Shown piece after piece: positions 1-7,226 of a stretch of DNA of 28,414 nucleotides. Source of the DNA: CAYJXJ01 sp964374095 (GTDB lineage Bacteria; Elusimicrobiota; Elusimicrobia; UBA1565; UBA9628); the NCBI GenBank assembly GCA_964374095.1, contig CAYJXJ010000047.1:1-28414 (forward strand), in the 5' to 3' direction. Made by a program: the position numbers and the translations under genes. How positions within the stretch are numbered: position 1 is the stretch's first letter; each line of letters begins with the position of its first letter. The notes beneath the pieces were generated by a model. It was not told the origin of the DNA and made no database searches. It saw only the letters and a program-made list of their open reading frames with translations.

Positions 1-543
1 CACCTCTGGCAGGGAACCTCTAGATGATTATCAGTGGCCCACGGCCGAGGCGAGCCCTCGCCGGTTCCGATGGCGGCCGGCCGCTCGCCCTGTCGGGACC
101 CTACAAATTTTCAGCGCACCCGAATTTGTGAGACTCGGGGGAGTCATCCGGTAGACGATCAGTCACTGTGAAATCAAATTCTGGTGGCGGCGGCGGTATT
201 TCACCGGTGCTCACCTCCAGCGGTGGAGGTGGTTTGCAAGAACCGCGGGCGATGGCCGCAAGGGGCAACCCGACTAAACAACGCGGGCGACTCACCGCCC
301 CCCTGGGACGCTTACGGCAGGGGGCATCGAGTCGAGTCCTCCCCTCCGTCCTTTGGTAGAGAACAGTGGGAGTATGCCTTGCTCGATGCTTCGTTTCCGG
401 CCGGCGCTTGTCACAACTTCCCCGCGTGGTCATCGAGTTCTACTCGCTTCACAATTTTCTGTCATGAGCCGCATAAATCACCCGGCGCCCGCGCCGACGA
501 CGAGACATCCAAGCCGCTTCGGGGCGAAAGCTATAATACCGCC
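1..543. other. 543-nt gene-free region with hairpins, function unknown
   Basis: No convincing coding frame is present; the frame of the downstream gene stays open back to 184, but its translation there is low-complexity and unlike any family. Several inverted repeats are visible: GGCGAG/CTCGCC near 49-62, ACAAATT/AATTTGT at 103-109 and 123-129, CACCTCCA/TGGAGGTG with a GCGG loop at 212-231, and GGACG..CGTCC enclosing GGGG..CCCC at about 306-351. The next gene's -10 hexamer sits at 532-537, so this region is probably not its leader. A structured RNA on either strand is possible. I could not match it to tmRNA, 6S, SRP RNA, tRNA or a known riboswitch. Confidence 0.4.
532..537 (+). promoter_or_regulatory. 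-10 hexamer TATAAT of the DUF21-CBS-EIIA gene
   Basis: A perfect TATAAT lies 6 nt before the ATG at 544. With the usual 6-7 nt from -10 to the start site, the transcript would begin at or next to the start codon, giving a leaderless mRNA. No recognisable -35 hexamer lies 16-18 nt upstream, and there is no room for a Shine-Dalgarno sequence. Confidence 0.5.
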
Positions 544-2058
544 ATGCTGGGCGTGATGCTTCTCATCGCCGTCTTTCTGGTCGCGCTGAACGGGGTATTC
601 GTGCTCATCGAGTTCGCCCTGGTGCGCGTGCGCCCTTCCCGCATCGAGGTCTTGGCCCGCCGTGGAAGTCACCCCGCCATGCAGGTCCAGGAGATCCTGG
701 CGCATCTTGATGTCTATCTCGCCGCGATCCAAATGGGGATCACGATCGCCTCATTGGCCCTGGGCTGGATCGGGGAGCCGGCGCTGGCGGCGCTTCTCTC
801 CCGGGGCTTGGTCGGCCTTCCCTGGGAAATCCCGAGCGAAGTCCTGCATGCCCTGAGCTTCGGATTCGCCCTCATTTTGCTTTCCCTGGCCCACATCGTG
901 CTGGGCGAGGTGGTCCCACGCTCCATCGGCATCCAGAAAGCCGAGATCGTCATGCTTTGGGGGGCCTACCCGCTGCGGCTCTTCGCGCTGGCCTTCCGCA
1001 TCCCGGTGGCGTTCATGTCCTGGTGTTCGGTCTCGATCCTGAGGGCCGTTGGCCTGCGGGCCGCGGCGGAATCGGAGTCGGTGGTGACGGAGGAGGAGAT
1101 GCGGGTCCTCCTCGGCGAGACCCAAGAGAAGGGTACCCTCCCTTTCGAGCGCCTCATGCTGCTGGAGAACCTCTTCGATCTGGGGGCCGCCAAAGCCGCA
1201 GACGCCATGGTCCCGCTTGAAAAAGTCGCCGTGCTGGGGCTCAAGAAGTCCTGGGAGGAAAATCTCGAGATCATCAGGTCGCGGCGCTACTCGCGCTACC
1301 CGCTCAGCGAGGGGGGCCCCGAGACCGCGAAGGGCTTCGTGCACGTTAAGGACATCCTCCTTCGCAAGGACCTCGCCCAGGCCCCGGACTGGCCGGCGCT
1401 CCGCAGGGAGATGGTCGAGGTCCTGGACAGCGAGCCCCTCGAGAAGCTGTTGAAGACGTTCCCGGACAAGGGCATCCACATGGCGCTGGTGCGGGACAAG
1501 GGGGGCCGGGCGCTGGGGATCGTCACCCTCGAAGACATCGTCGAAGAGTTGATCGGCGAGGTGCACGACGAATTCGACCTGCCCCACGCCTGGTCCTTGG
1601 CCGACGTGGTGGTGCCCGCGGCCGTGGACGTTCAAATGCCGGCGGCGGAACGGGCGGCGGCGATCCGCCAGCTTTTGGAAAAGTTGCGGACCGCCCATCC
1701 GGAAATCAATGTCGAGGAGACCTACAAGGCGGTCTGGGAGCGCGAGGTCAAGTTCTCGAGCGCCGTCGGCAGGGGCGTGGCCGTGCCCCACGCGCGGCTG
1801 GCGACCCTGGCCCGGCCTTTGATCGCCTTGGGCCGCTTCCAGAAGGGGATCGCCTTTCCGGCTCCGGACTCCACGCCCGTGCGGCTCGTATTTCTGATCC
1901 TGACCCCGGCTTCGGCGCCGGTGGTCCAGCTTAAAATCCTTGCCCGGATCGCGGGATTGGCGCAGAACGAAAACCTCAGGCGAAAGCTCCTGCGCGCCAA
2001 GTCCTCGGAAGCCCTCCTGGATATTCTCCGCACCGCCGACACGCTCCTGGCCGCGTAA
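544..2058 (+). CDS. DUF21/CBS-pair membrane protein (CNNM/CorC-like) with C-terminal PTS EIIA-like domain
   Basis: The protein has 504 residues. Residues 1 to about 185 contain several hydrophobic segments of the DUF21 (CNNM) transmembrane domain. Residues about 200-335 form a CBS pair, ending in the typical GIVTLEDIVEELIGEVHDE. In CNNM/CorC relatives this layout is linked to Mg2+/Co2+ homeostasis. The usual C-terminal CorC_HlyC domain is replaced by about 150 residues resembling a PTS EIIA type-2 (PtsN-like) domain, with the phospho-acceptor-like AVPHARL (His416). I chose ATG 544 because the DUF21 domain begins immediately there and a TATAAT precedes it; upstream residues are low-complexity. 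Whether His416 is phosphorylated, and by what, cannot be told because no other PTS gene is in view. An MgtC family gene lies about 7 kb downstream. Confidence 0.85.
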   Translation: MLGVMLLIAVFLVALNGVFVLIEFALVRVRPSRIEVLARRGSHPAMQVQEILAHLDVYLAAIQMGITIASLALGWIGEPALAALLSRGLVGLPWEIPSEVLHALSFGFALILLSLAHIVLGEVVPRSIGIQKAEIVMLWGAYPLRLFALAFRIPVAFMSWCSVSILRAVGLRAAAESESVVTEEEMRVLLGETQEKGTLPFERLMLLENLFDLGAAKAADAMVPLEKVAVLGLKKSWEENLEIIRSRRYSRYPLSEGGPETAKGFVHVKDILLRKDLAQAPDWPALRREMVEVLDSEPLEKLLKTFPDKGIHMALVRDKGGRALGIVTLEDIVEELIGEVHDEFDLPHAWSLADVVVPAAVDVQMPAAERAAAIRQLLEKLRTAHPEINVEETYKAVWEREVKFSSAVGRGVAVPHARLATLARPLIALGRFQKGIAFPAPDSTPVRLVFLILTPASAPVVQLKILARIAGLAQNENLRRKLLRAKSSEALLDILRTADTLLAA

Positions 2059-2062
2059 ATAA

Positions 2063-2150
2063 ATGGGGTCACATCCCGCCATCCGCCAAATTCAAGGCAC
2101 CCCAGGCCTCAATGTCCTCCAATTTGGCGGATGGCGGGATGTGACCCCAT
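2063..2150. repeat. Perfect 30-bp inverted repeat filling an intergenic gap (REP/MITE-like)
   Basis: The left arm 2063-2092 (starting ATGGGGTCACATCCCGCC) and the right arm 2121-2150 (ending GGGATGTGACCCCAT) are perfect reverse complements, separated by 28 nt. The element takes up almost the whole space between the TAA of the preceding gene and the ATG at 2149, so the start codon forms the outer edge of the right arm. GGGGTCA-type ends and long perfect arms resemble REP/RAYT-associated or MITE-type elements, which is inference. As RNA it would fold into a very stable hairpin that could end upstream transcription or hide the downstream start. Confidence 0.85.
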
Positions 2151-3825
2151 GAAGCTAACCCTCATCAACCCGCCCCAGATTTTCACGCCGGCCCAAGTGG
2201 CGGCGGGGATCACCCCGCCCCTGGGCCTCGCCTATTTGGCCGCCTACGCCCTGCGTCGCGGGCACTCGGTCTCGGTGATCGACGCGGTGGGCTCGGCGCC
2301 CGACCGGGTGGTGCCTTTCCGCAAGGAGGCGTGGCTGCGGGGGTTGACCCTCTCCCAGATCGCCGACCGGGTCGATCCCGACGCGGGCTTGATCGGCATA
2401 TCCAATCTCTTCACCTTCGCCTATCCCGCGGTCGAAGCCCTCTGCCGCGTCCTTAAGGAGCGCCGGCCGGATGTCCCCATCTTGCTCGGAGGCGCGCATC
2501 CCTCGGCCCGGTATGAAGAGGTCCTTAAGAATGGGGACGTGGATTTCGTCCTCGTGGGAGAGGCCGAAGAGACCATCGTTGAACTGCTCGAGGCCCTGTC
2601 CGGCCGTCGTTCGCTGGCGGGGGTGCGTTCGCTGGCCTGGCGCCGCCCCGAGCCCGGGGGGGGCTCGCGGGTCGCTCTCAATCCCGAGGCCGCGAGGATG
2701 AAGGACCTCGATTTCGGCAAAGTCCCCTTCCCGGCGCGGCACCTCCTGCCCATGGAAACCTACATCAAGGCCCAGGAGGCGCACGGCCCGGTGTCGGCGC
2801 GCTGGACCTCGATCGTTTCCTCCCGGGGCTGTCCCTACGGCTGCACCTTCTGCGCTTCGCGGCGCACCCGGTGGGTGGCGCGCGCGGCCGCCGATGTGGT
2901 CGATGAGATGGAGGAGTGCCTGGAGCGCTGGGGCATCACCGAGTTCCACTTTGAAGACGACAACATGACCCTGGACAAGGGCCGGACCGTGGCGCTCTGC
3001 CGCGAGATCATCCGGCGCGGCCTCCAGATCCGCTGGCAGACGCCCAACGGCATCCGCGCCAGCGTCACCGACGGCGAGATGCTCGCGGTCATGCGCGAGA
3101 GCGGCTGCTCGCACATCACGGTCGCCCCGGAGTCGGGCTCGCCCCGCGTGTTGAACGACATCATCCAGAAAGGACGCGACTTCAGGCTCGAACAACTGCG
3201 CGATGTCTCGGCCAGGGCGCATGCCCTGGGGCTTAAGGTCGCCGCCTACTTCATACTCGGCATCCCGGGCGAGCGCGTGGAAGACGTCCGCCTAACCATG
3301 GACTACGCCGACTCCCTGGCGCGGGTGGGCGTTGATGAGGTGGCCTTCAGCCTCTTCATTCCCCTGCCCGGCACGCCCCTGTGGGACGCCTGCAAGCCGG
3401 CCATGAAGGGGCTCGATTACCTCGACCTGCTGGCCATCGGGGACCTCTCAAGGGCGCGGTCATGGTCCGAGCACATCTCCGACGCCGAATTGCATGCCTT
3501 GCGGCGCGAGGCCTACCTGCGATTCCATTTGAAGCGCCTGCGCTACCACCCCCGGCGCTTCCTGCGCACTCTCCTGAATGTCGCCATCGGCGAGCAGCAG
3601 ACCAAGACCGAACGGACGCTCCGGCAAATGCTCAAGCGCTTAAAGCCCCTGCCTCCGACCCGGGCCGAGGAGCGCGGGGACCTCGATTCCTATCCGTTCG
3701 ATGCCCGCAGGACCCTCAAGCTCCTCCTCAAGAGCGAGGGCCGCTACGCCTACCAGGACAGCCTGCTCAAGACCGGCCGGCTCATCGCCGGCGATTTCTG
3801 GCGGGCGCTCACCGGGCGGCTGTAG
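2149..3825 (+). CDS. B12-binding-type radical SAM protein
   Basis: The protein has 558 residues and starts MKLTLINPP, the usual beginning of this family. An in-frame ATG at 2131 would add six residues from the inverted repeat and is less likely. Residues 1-150 look like a Rossmann-type cobalamin-binding domain (LLGGAHPSARYEEVLKNGDV, VLVGEAEETI), but the DxHxxG cobalamin-ligand motif is absent. The radical SAM core carries CPYGCTFC (Cys228, Cys232, Cys235) for the 4Fe-4S cluster, followed by FEDDNMT, VAPESGS and FILGIPGE strands. The family includes BchE-like cyclases and methyltransferases acting on lipids, hopanoids or tetrapyrroles; the substrate cannot be named here. The C-terminus (about 430-558) is basic and unrecognised. 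The next gene follows after 21 nt. Confidence 0.85.
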   Translation: MKLTLINPPQIFTPAQVAAGITPPLGLAYLAAYALRRGHSVSVIDAVGSAPDRVVPFRKEAWLRGLTLSQIADRVDPDAGLIGISNLFTFAYPAVEALCRVLKERRPDVPILLGGAHPSARYEEVLKNGDVDFVLVGEAEETIVELLEALSGRRSLAGVRSLAWRRPEPGGGSRVALNPEAARMKDLDFGKVPFPARHLLPMETYIKAQEAHGPVSARWTSIVSSRGCPYGCTFCASRRTRWVARAAADVVDEMEECLERWGITEFHFEDDNMTLDKGRTVALCREIIRRGLQIRWQTPNGIRASVTDGEMLAVMRESGCSHITVAPESGSPRVLNDIIQKGRDFRLEQLRDVSARAHALGLKVAAYFILGIPGERVEDVRLTMDYADSLARVGVDEVAFSLFIPLPGTPLWDACKPAMKGLDYLDLLAIGDLSRARSWSEHISDAELHALRREAYLRFHLKRLRYHPRRFLRTLLNVAIGEQQTKTERTLRQMLKRLKPLPPTRAEERGDLDSYPFDARRTLKLLLKSEGRYAYQDSLLKTGRLIAGDFWRALTGRL

Positions 3826-3846
3826 GAGCGGGTCCCGATTTTTAAT

Positions 3847-4851
3847 ATGCTTTTAGGCGCTTGGCGGCGCGTCCGGCGGCTGACGCCCGCGGCGGCATTG
3901 CTGATGACCATCCCATCCTCCGGCAGCCCCGAGTCGCGCGGCGAGGAGTTCATCGGGCACTTCGGCACGAGGCTGCGCGTGCCTCCGGAGTGGCGCTTGA
4001 CCCGCGTGGCGTTCGGCGATGAAGGCGACGAGGTGCTCTTCTTCGAGCCGGCCGCCAAGGAAGGCCCTCCCGCCTTCCTGCGGATTTGCTCGCGCATGGC
4101 GCGGCGGGGTTACGGGGCTCAACGGGCGCTGGAGGAGCAGCTGAGCCGGGCCCGCAAGGCCGGGGTGGCCCCCGGGACGCCGTCTCCAAGGCCGATCGAC
4201 GAACGGACCTGGGCCTTGGACGTGAATGAGAAGCCCGCGGCGACGGTCGTCGCCCGGGACGCCGCGGAGTACGTCTACCTCGCCATGGCGCCGGGGATTT
4301 CGGCTGCGGGCGGTCTCCTCGACGCGATCCGCCAGACCCCGCGGGCGGAATGGGACGCCATGGTCGTCGGCATGCGGCAGTCGCGGGGGGACTTCATTCC
4401 GAACCTCAAGCCCCCCGGCGAATACTCAAGTCCCTTGGGCTACACCCTGACGCTGCGGCCGGGCTTCACGTTCCACCGCGAGGGGACGCCGGAGTCGGAG
4501 GTCGTCTACGTCTTCCCCAAGCGCCACGGCGTTCTTATGAGCCGCGATATCCTCACCAACGGCGCCGAATACAGGAATTTCACCGTGACGAGCGTCCAGG
4601 CCGCGAGGCGCGAGGGGGTCGGCAAGAGCCCGCGCCGGTTCTTGGAGGATGCGGCGGAGCCGTATCGGCGAAAGTACCGTCTCTCCGATAAAGACCTCGG
4701 ACTTTCGGATGGGGACGGCGGCCACGCGGTGCTGGAGCGCCGCAAGCCGACGTACCTGCGCTACGAGGCTTGGGAGAAAGACGGGGTATTCTTCGTCGTT
4801 GTCGGCGGGAGCCCGCTCGTCAGCATGTCCACGGTCGACAGCATCCGCTAG
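3847..4851 (+). CDS. Hypothetical exported protein
   Basis: The protein has 334 residues and I do not recognise a family. The N-terminus has basic residues followed by a short hydrophobic stretch (LTPAAALLMTIPSSGS), compatible with a signal peptide. The body has alternating beta-type segments such as FGTRLRVPPEW, YTLTLRPGFTFHRE and VVYVFPKRHGVLM, and it may be two related halves, each starting with a line like 'G..L.V...W' or 'GY.LTLRPGF'. There are few cysteines and no obvious catalytic motif. It starts 21 nt after the radical SAM gene and could be co-transcribed with it. The start ATG 3847 is preceded by TTTAAT with no Shine-Dalgarno; ATG 3904 is an alternative, but it would cut into the hydrophobic segment. 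Confidence 0.6.
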   Translation: MLLGAWRRVRRLTPAAALLMTIPSSGSPESRGEEFIGHFGTRLRVPPEWRLTRVAFGDEGDEVLFFEPAAKEGPPAFLRICSRMARRGYGAQRALEEQLSRARKAGVAPGTPSPRPIDERTWALDVNEKPAATVVARDAAEYVYLAMAPGISAAGGLLDAIRQTPRAEWDAMVVGMRQSRGDFIPNLKPPGEYSSPLGYTLTLRPGFTFHREGTPESEVVYVFPKRHGVLMSRDILTNGAEYRNFTVTSVQAARREGVGKSPRRFLEDAAEPYRRKYRLSDKDLGLSDGDGGHAVLERRKPTYLRYEAWEKDGVFFVVVGGSPLVSMSTVDSIR

Positions 4852-4886
4852 CCTCCGGGCCCCTGGCGCCGGTCCGTCCATCCGGC

Positions 4887-4892
4887 TATACT
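4887..4892 (+). promoter_or_regulatory. -10 hexamer TATACT before the aspartic protease gene
   Basis: TATACT ends 8 nt before the ATG at 4901. The predicted transcription start falls at or within 1-2 nt of the start codon. No clear -35 is visible. Confidence 0.4.
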
Positions 4893-4900
4893 TGAGGGCC

Positions 4901-6001
4901 ATGTTCCGAAGCGCTCTGTTTGCGGCCCTAGCCCTTGCGGCGGCGCCGGCTCTCCGGGCCGACACGGTGTTCCTCAAGAACGGCAACCAGATGGAGGGCC
5001 AGGTGGTCCGCGAGGAGCCCGGCCAGATCGAGCTTGATATCGGCTACGGCACGGTCTGGCTCCAGAAGGACGACATCCAGCGCATCAAGCGCGCGGGCGC
5101 CGCGGGGGGCAAAGAGGCGGCCGAGCTGCGCCGGCGCCGGTTCGAATCCGGCCGGGAGGTGCCGGCCGGGGCGGAGAAGCTCTTTGAGCTTTTCCACGAG
5201 GTGCGCGTGAAGCGCGAGAAGGCTTTCGACGCCAAGGGCGCGCGGGATGAGTCCCGGCGGGAGGCGGACGGCCGGGAGACCGAGCTGCCGCAATTGCGCC
5301 AGCGCTACGGCGCCATGATGGTGCAGCTGCGCGGCGTCAATCCGAGCTATGACCCCGCCGGGTACAACCGTCTCGTCGGGCAGATCAACAAGACCGCGGC
5401 CCAGATCGAGGCCCATCAGTTCAGCCTGGGGGCCGGTCCCCAGAAGTCCCGGGAAGCGCAGGCCGCGATCATGGATTACCTCGCGTCCTACCGCAAGCTC
5501 CGGGAGTACCTGAAGGGGGAGGGGGGCGCGGTTTTGAACGGCGCCAAATCCAAAGCCGCGGACTTTTATGCCTGGATGAACGAGGCCGCCCGGGAGATGG
5601 AGGGCGACTTCGCCAAGGACACGGTCGCCTCCGAGCGCCGGGGCAACCATCTGATGGTGGACGCCCTCATCAACGGGAAGGTCACGGCGCGCCTCATGGT
5701 CGATACGGGAGCTGGCACCACGTTGCTCTACCGGGAAGCGGCCGACCGCTTGGGGGTCGCTCAAGGATCGGCGGATCCCATCGTCCAGGTCACCACGGCC
5801 GACGGCGCGTTGGTGCCGGCCAAGATGATCACGCTTGATTCAATCGCGGTCGGCGAGTCCAAGGTCGAGAAATCCGCGGCGGCCGTGGTCAACGCCTCCG
5901 GGCAGGGCTTCGACGGCCTGCTCGGGATGTCTTTCTTGAGCCATTTCCTCGTGCAGGTCGACGCCGCCAACGGACGCCTCATCCTGGAAAAGCTCCGGTG
6001 A
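4901..6001 (+). CDS. Exported retropepsin-like aspartic protease
   Basis: The protein has 366 residues. Residues 1-22 are a clear signal peptide (MFRSALFAALALAAAPALRA). Residues about 23-65 form a small beta domain (TVFLKNGNQMEGQVV ... VWLQKDDIQRI) often found at the start of periplasmic proteins. A charged, coiled-coil-rich middle section spans about 70-240. Residues about 248-366 are a clan-AA retropepsin-like domain with LMVDTGAGTTLL (catalytic Asp268) and the later GLLGMSFLSHF segment. Such domains act as homodimeric aspartic peptidases; a periplasmic role is inferred from the signal peptide. The long upstream extension of this frame (back to 4649) overlaps the previous gene and is not real. 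The target is unknown. Confidence 0.8.
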   Translation: MFRSALFAALALAAAPALRADTVFLKNGNQMEGQVVREEPGQIELDIGYGTVWLQKDDIQRIKRAGAAGGKEAAELRRRRFESGREVPAGAEKLFELFHEVRVKREKAFDAKGARDESRREADGRETELPQLRQRYGAMMVQLRGVNPSYDPAGYNRLVGQINKTAAQIEAHQFSLGAGPQKSREAQAAIMDYLASYRKLREYLKGEGGAVLNGAKSKAADFYAWMNEAAREMEGDFAKDTVASERRGNHLMVDALINGKVTARLMVDTGAGTTLLYREAADRLGVAQGSADPIVQVTTADGALVPAKMITLDSIAVGESKVEKSAAAVVNASGQGFDGLLGMSFLSHFLVQVDAANGRLILEKLR

Positions 6002-6124
6002 TGCGCGATGGGCGGTTGAGCGGCGCCCTCATCGTCGTGGCTGTCGGGGTCCCCGGGGCCGCGCGGGCCGACAGAGACGTTTCGAGAGATGGAGGGCGAC
6101 TTTCCCACGGACGGGAGCAAGTAG
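6001..6124 (+). pseudogene. Possible frameshifted remnant of a small exported protein
   Basis: Starting at the ATG that overlaps the preceding stop (TGATG), one frame encodes a signal-peptide-like start, MRDGRLSGALIVVAVGVPG followed by AARA-D. A second frame then reads FREMEGDFPTDGSK and ends in TAG at 6122-6124. The 17-nt string GAGATGGAGGGCGACTT at 6086-6102 also occurs at 5594-5610 inside the upstream protease gene, where it encodes the same REMEGDF-type peptide. This fits a decayed partial copy of an exported protein, but a chance match cannot be excluded. Confidence 0.35.
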
Positions 6125-6164
6125 GAACGCCAAGGCGGGCGTCCGGGCCCAGGGCCCGAATTGA

Positions 6165-6170
6165 TAAGAT
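6165..6170 (+). promoter_or_regulatory. -10-like hexamer TAAGAT before hemE
   Basis: TAAGAT ends 6 nt before the ATG at 6177, in an AT-rich patch that stands out from its GC-rich surroundings. This is the same arrangement as at 532-537 and predicts a leaderless hemE transcript. Confidence 0.35.
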
Positions 6171-6176
6171 ATTCAT

Positions 6177-7226
6177 ATGCCCCCCGTTCCTCCGGTCCGC
6201 GACGACCGTTTTTTGTCCGCCTGCCGCCGCCGGGCCGTGGACCGTCCCCCGATCTGGCTCATGCGTCAGGCCGGCCGCTACCTGCCGGAGTACCGCAAAC
6301 TCCGCGAAAGTCGCTCTATATTGCAATTGGCCCGAACCCCGGAGCTGGCCTGCGAGGTCACCCTCCAGCCCCTGCGCCGCTTCAAGTTCGACGCGGCGAT
6401 ACTCTTCTCGGACATCCTCATGCCCGCCGCGGCCCTGGGCCGAGGGGTGCGCTTCGTGCCCGGCCCGGTCATCGACCGGCCGCTGCGCTCGGCGCGGGAC
6501 ATCGAGCAATTGTCGGTGGACAAGGCGATTGAGGGACTCTCCTGCGTTTTCGAGGCCGCCCGGCTGGTCCGCCGCGAGCTGGCCGGGAAGGTCCCGCTGA
6601 TAGGATTTGCCGGGGCGCCCTTCACGTTGGCGAGCTACCTCATCGAGGGCGGACCCTCGCGGGACTTTCTTAAGACCAAGGGGCTCATGCTTGAGGAGCC
6701 CAAGGCCTGGCGGAGCCTGATGGGCAAGCTCGCGGGCCTGACCGTGTCATATCTCAAGCGGCAGATTTCGGCCGGGGCGCAGGCCGTTCAGCTCTTCGAC
6801 AGCTGGGTGGGCTGCCTCTCTCCGGAGGAATTCCGCGCCGCGGTCCTGCCCTATTCGCGGCGCCTCTTCTCGGCGCTGAGGCCCGCGGGCGCGCCGACCA
6901 TCTATTTCGGTACCGGCACCGCCGGGTTCCTGGAGGATTTCGCCTCCGCGGGCGCCGACGTGGTAGGGGTGGACTGGCGCGTGGATTTGGGCGCGGCCAT
7001 CCGCCGCGTCGGCCCCCGGGCCGTGCAGGGAAACCTCGACCCCGTCGCGCTCCTAGGCCCCCGTCGGGCGCTGCGGGCCGCGGCGCAAGGCGTCCTCGAT
7101 CAAGCCCGCGGCCGCAAGGGCCATATCTTCAACCTGGGCCACGGGGTTCTGCCGCAGACTCCGCCCGAGAACGTGGCCGCGCTGGTCGAGTGGGTCGCGG
7201 CCTCTGGAAACGGGAAGGCCGCGTGA
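6177..7226 (+). CDS. hemE: Uroporphyrinogen decarboxylase
   Basis: The protein has 349 residues, the normal family length. It converts uroporphyrinogen III to coproporphyrinogen III in the cytoplasm. The signature PPIWLMRQAGRYLPEYR lies near the N-terminus, followed by FDAAILFSDILMP, GFAGAPFTLASYLIEGG, QLFDSWVG, the GVDWRVDL segment, QGNLDP and the closing FNLGHGVLPQTPPENV. All are standard HemE landmarks, including the active-site Arg/Asp region. The stop overlaps the GTG of hemG by 4 nt, so the two are translationally coupled. Confidence 0.97.
   Translation: MPPVPPVRDDRFLSACRRRAVDRPPIWLMRQAGRYLPEYRKLRESRSILQLARTPELACEVTLQPLRRFKFDAAILFSDILMPAAALGRGVRFVPGPVIDRPLRSARDIEQLSVDKAIEGLSCVFEAARLVRRELAGKVPLIGFAGAPFTLASYLIEGGPSRDFLKTKGLMLEEPKAWRSLMGKLAGLTVSYLKRQISAGAQAVQLFDSWVGCLSPEEFRAAVLPYSRRLFSALRPAGAPTIYFGTGTAGFLEDFASAGADVVGVDWRVDLGAAIRRVGPRAVQGNLDPVALLGPRRALRAAAQGVLDQARGRKGHIFNLGHGVLPQTPPENVAALVEWVAASGNGKAA

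Noticed and set aside
188..215. Minus-strand GGTGAAATACC, a string also found in 23S rRNA, next to a CCACCA-like end
   Set aside because: The surrounding bases do not follow 23S rRNA, and no acceptor stem or T-arm could be formed, so it is neither an rRNA fragment nor tmRNA/tRNA.
184..543. N-terminal extension of the DUF21-CBS-EIIA gene back to 184
   Set aside because: The translation is low-complexity and unrelated to the family, the DUF21 domain begins at 544, and a TATAAT lies at 532-537 inside the extension.
751..2082. Long minus-strand open frame opposite the CBS gene
   Set aside because: It is an antisense shadow caused by high GC; it has no family features and the plus-strand gene is clear.
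4649..4900. Upstream extension of the aspartic protease frame
   Set aside because: It overlaps the preceding gene, and the true start at 4901 gives a clean signal peptide and has its own -10.
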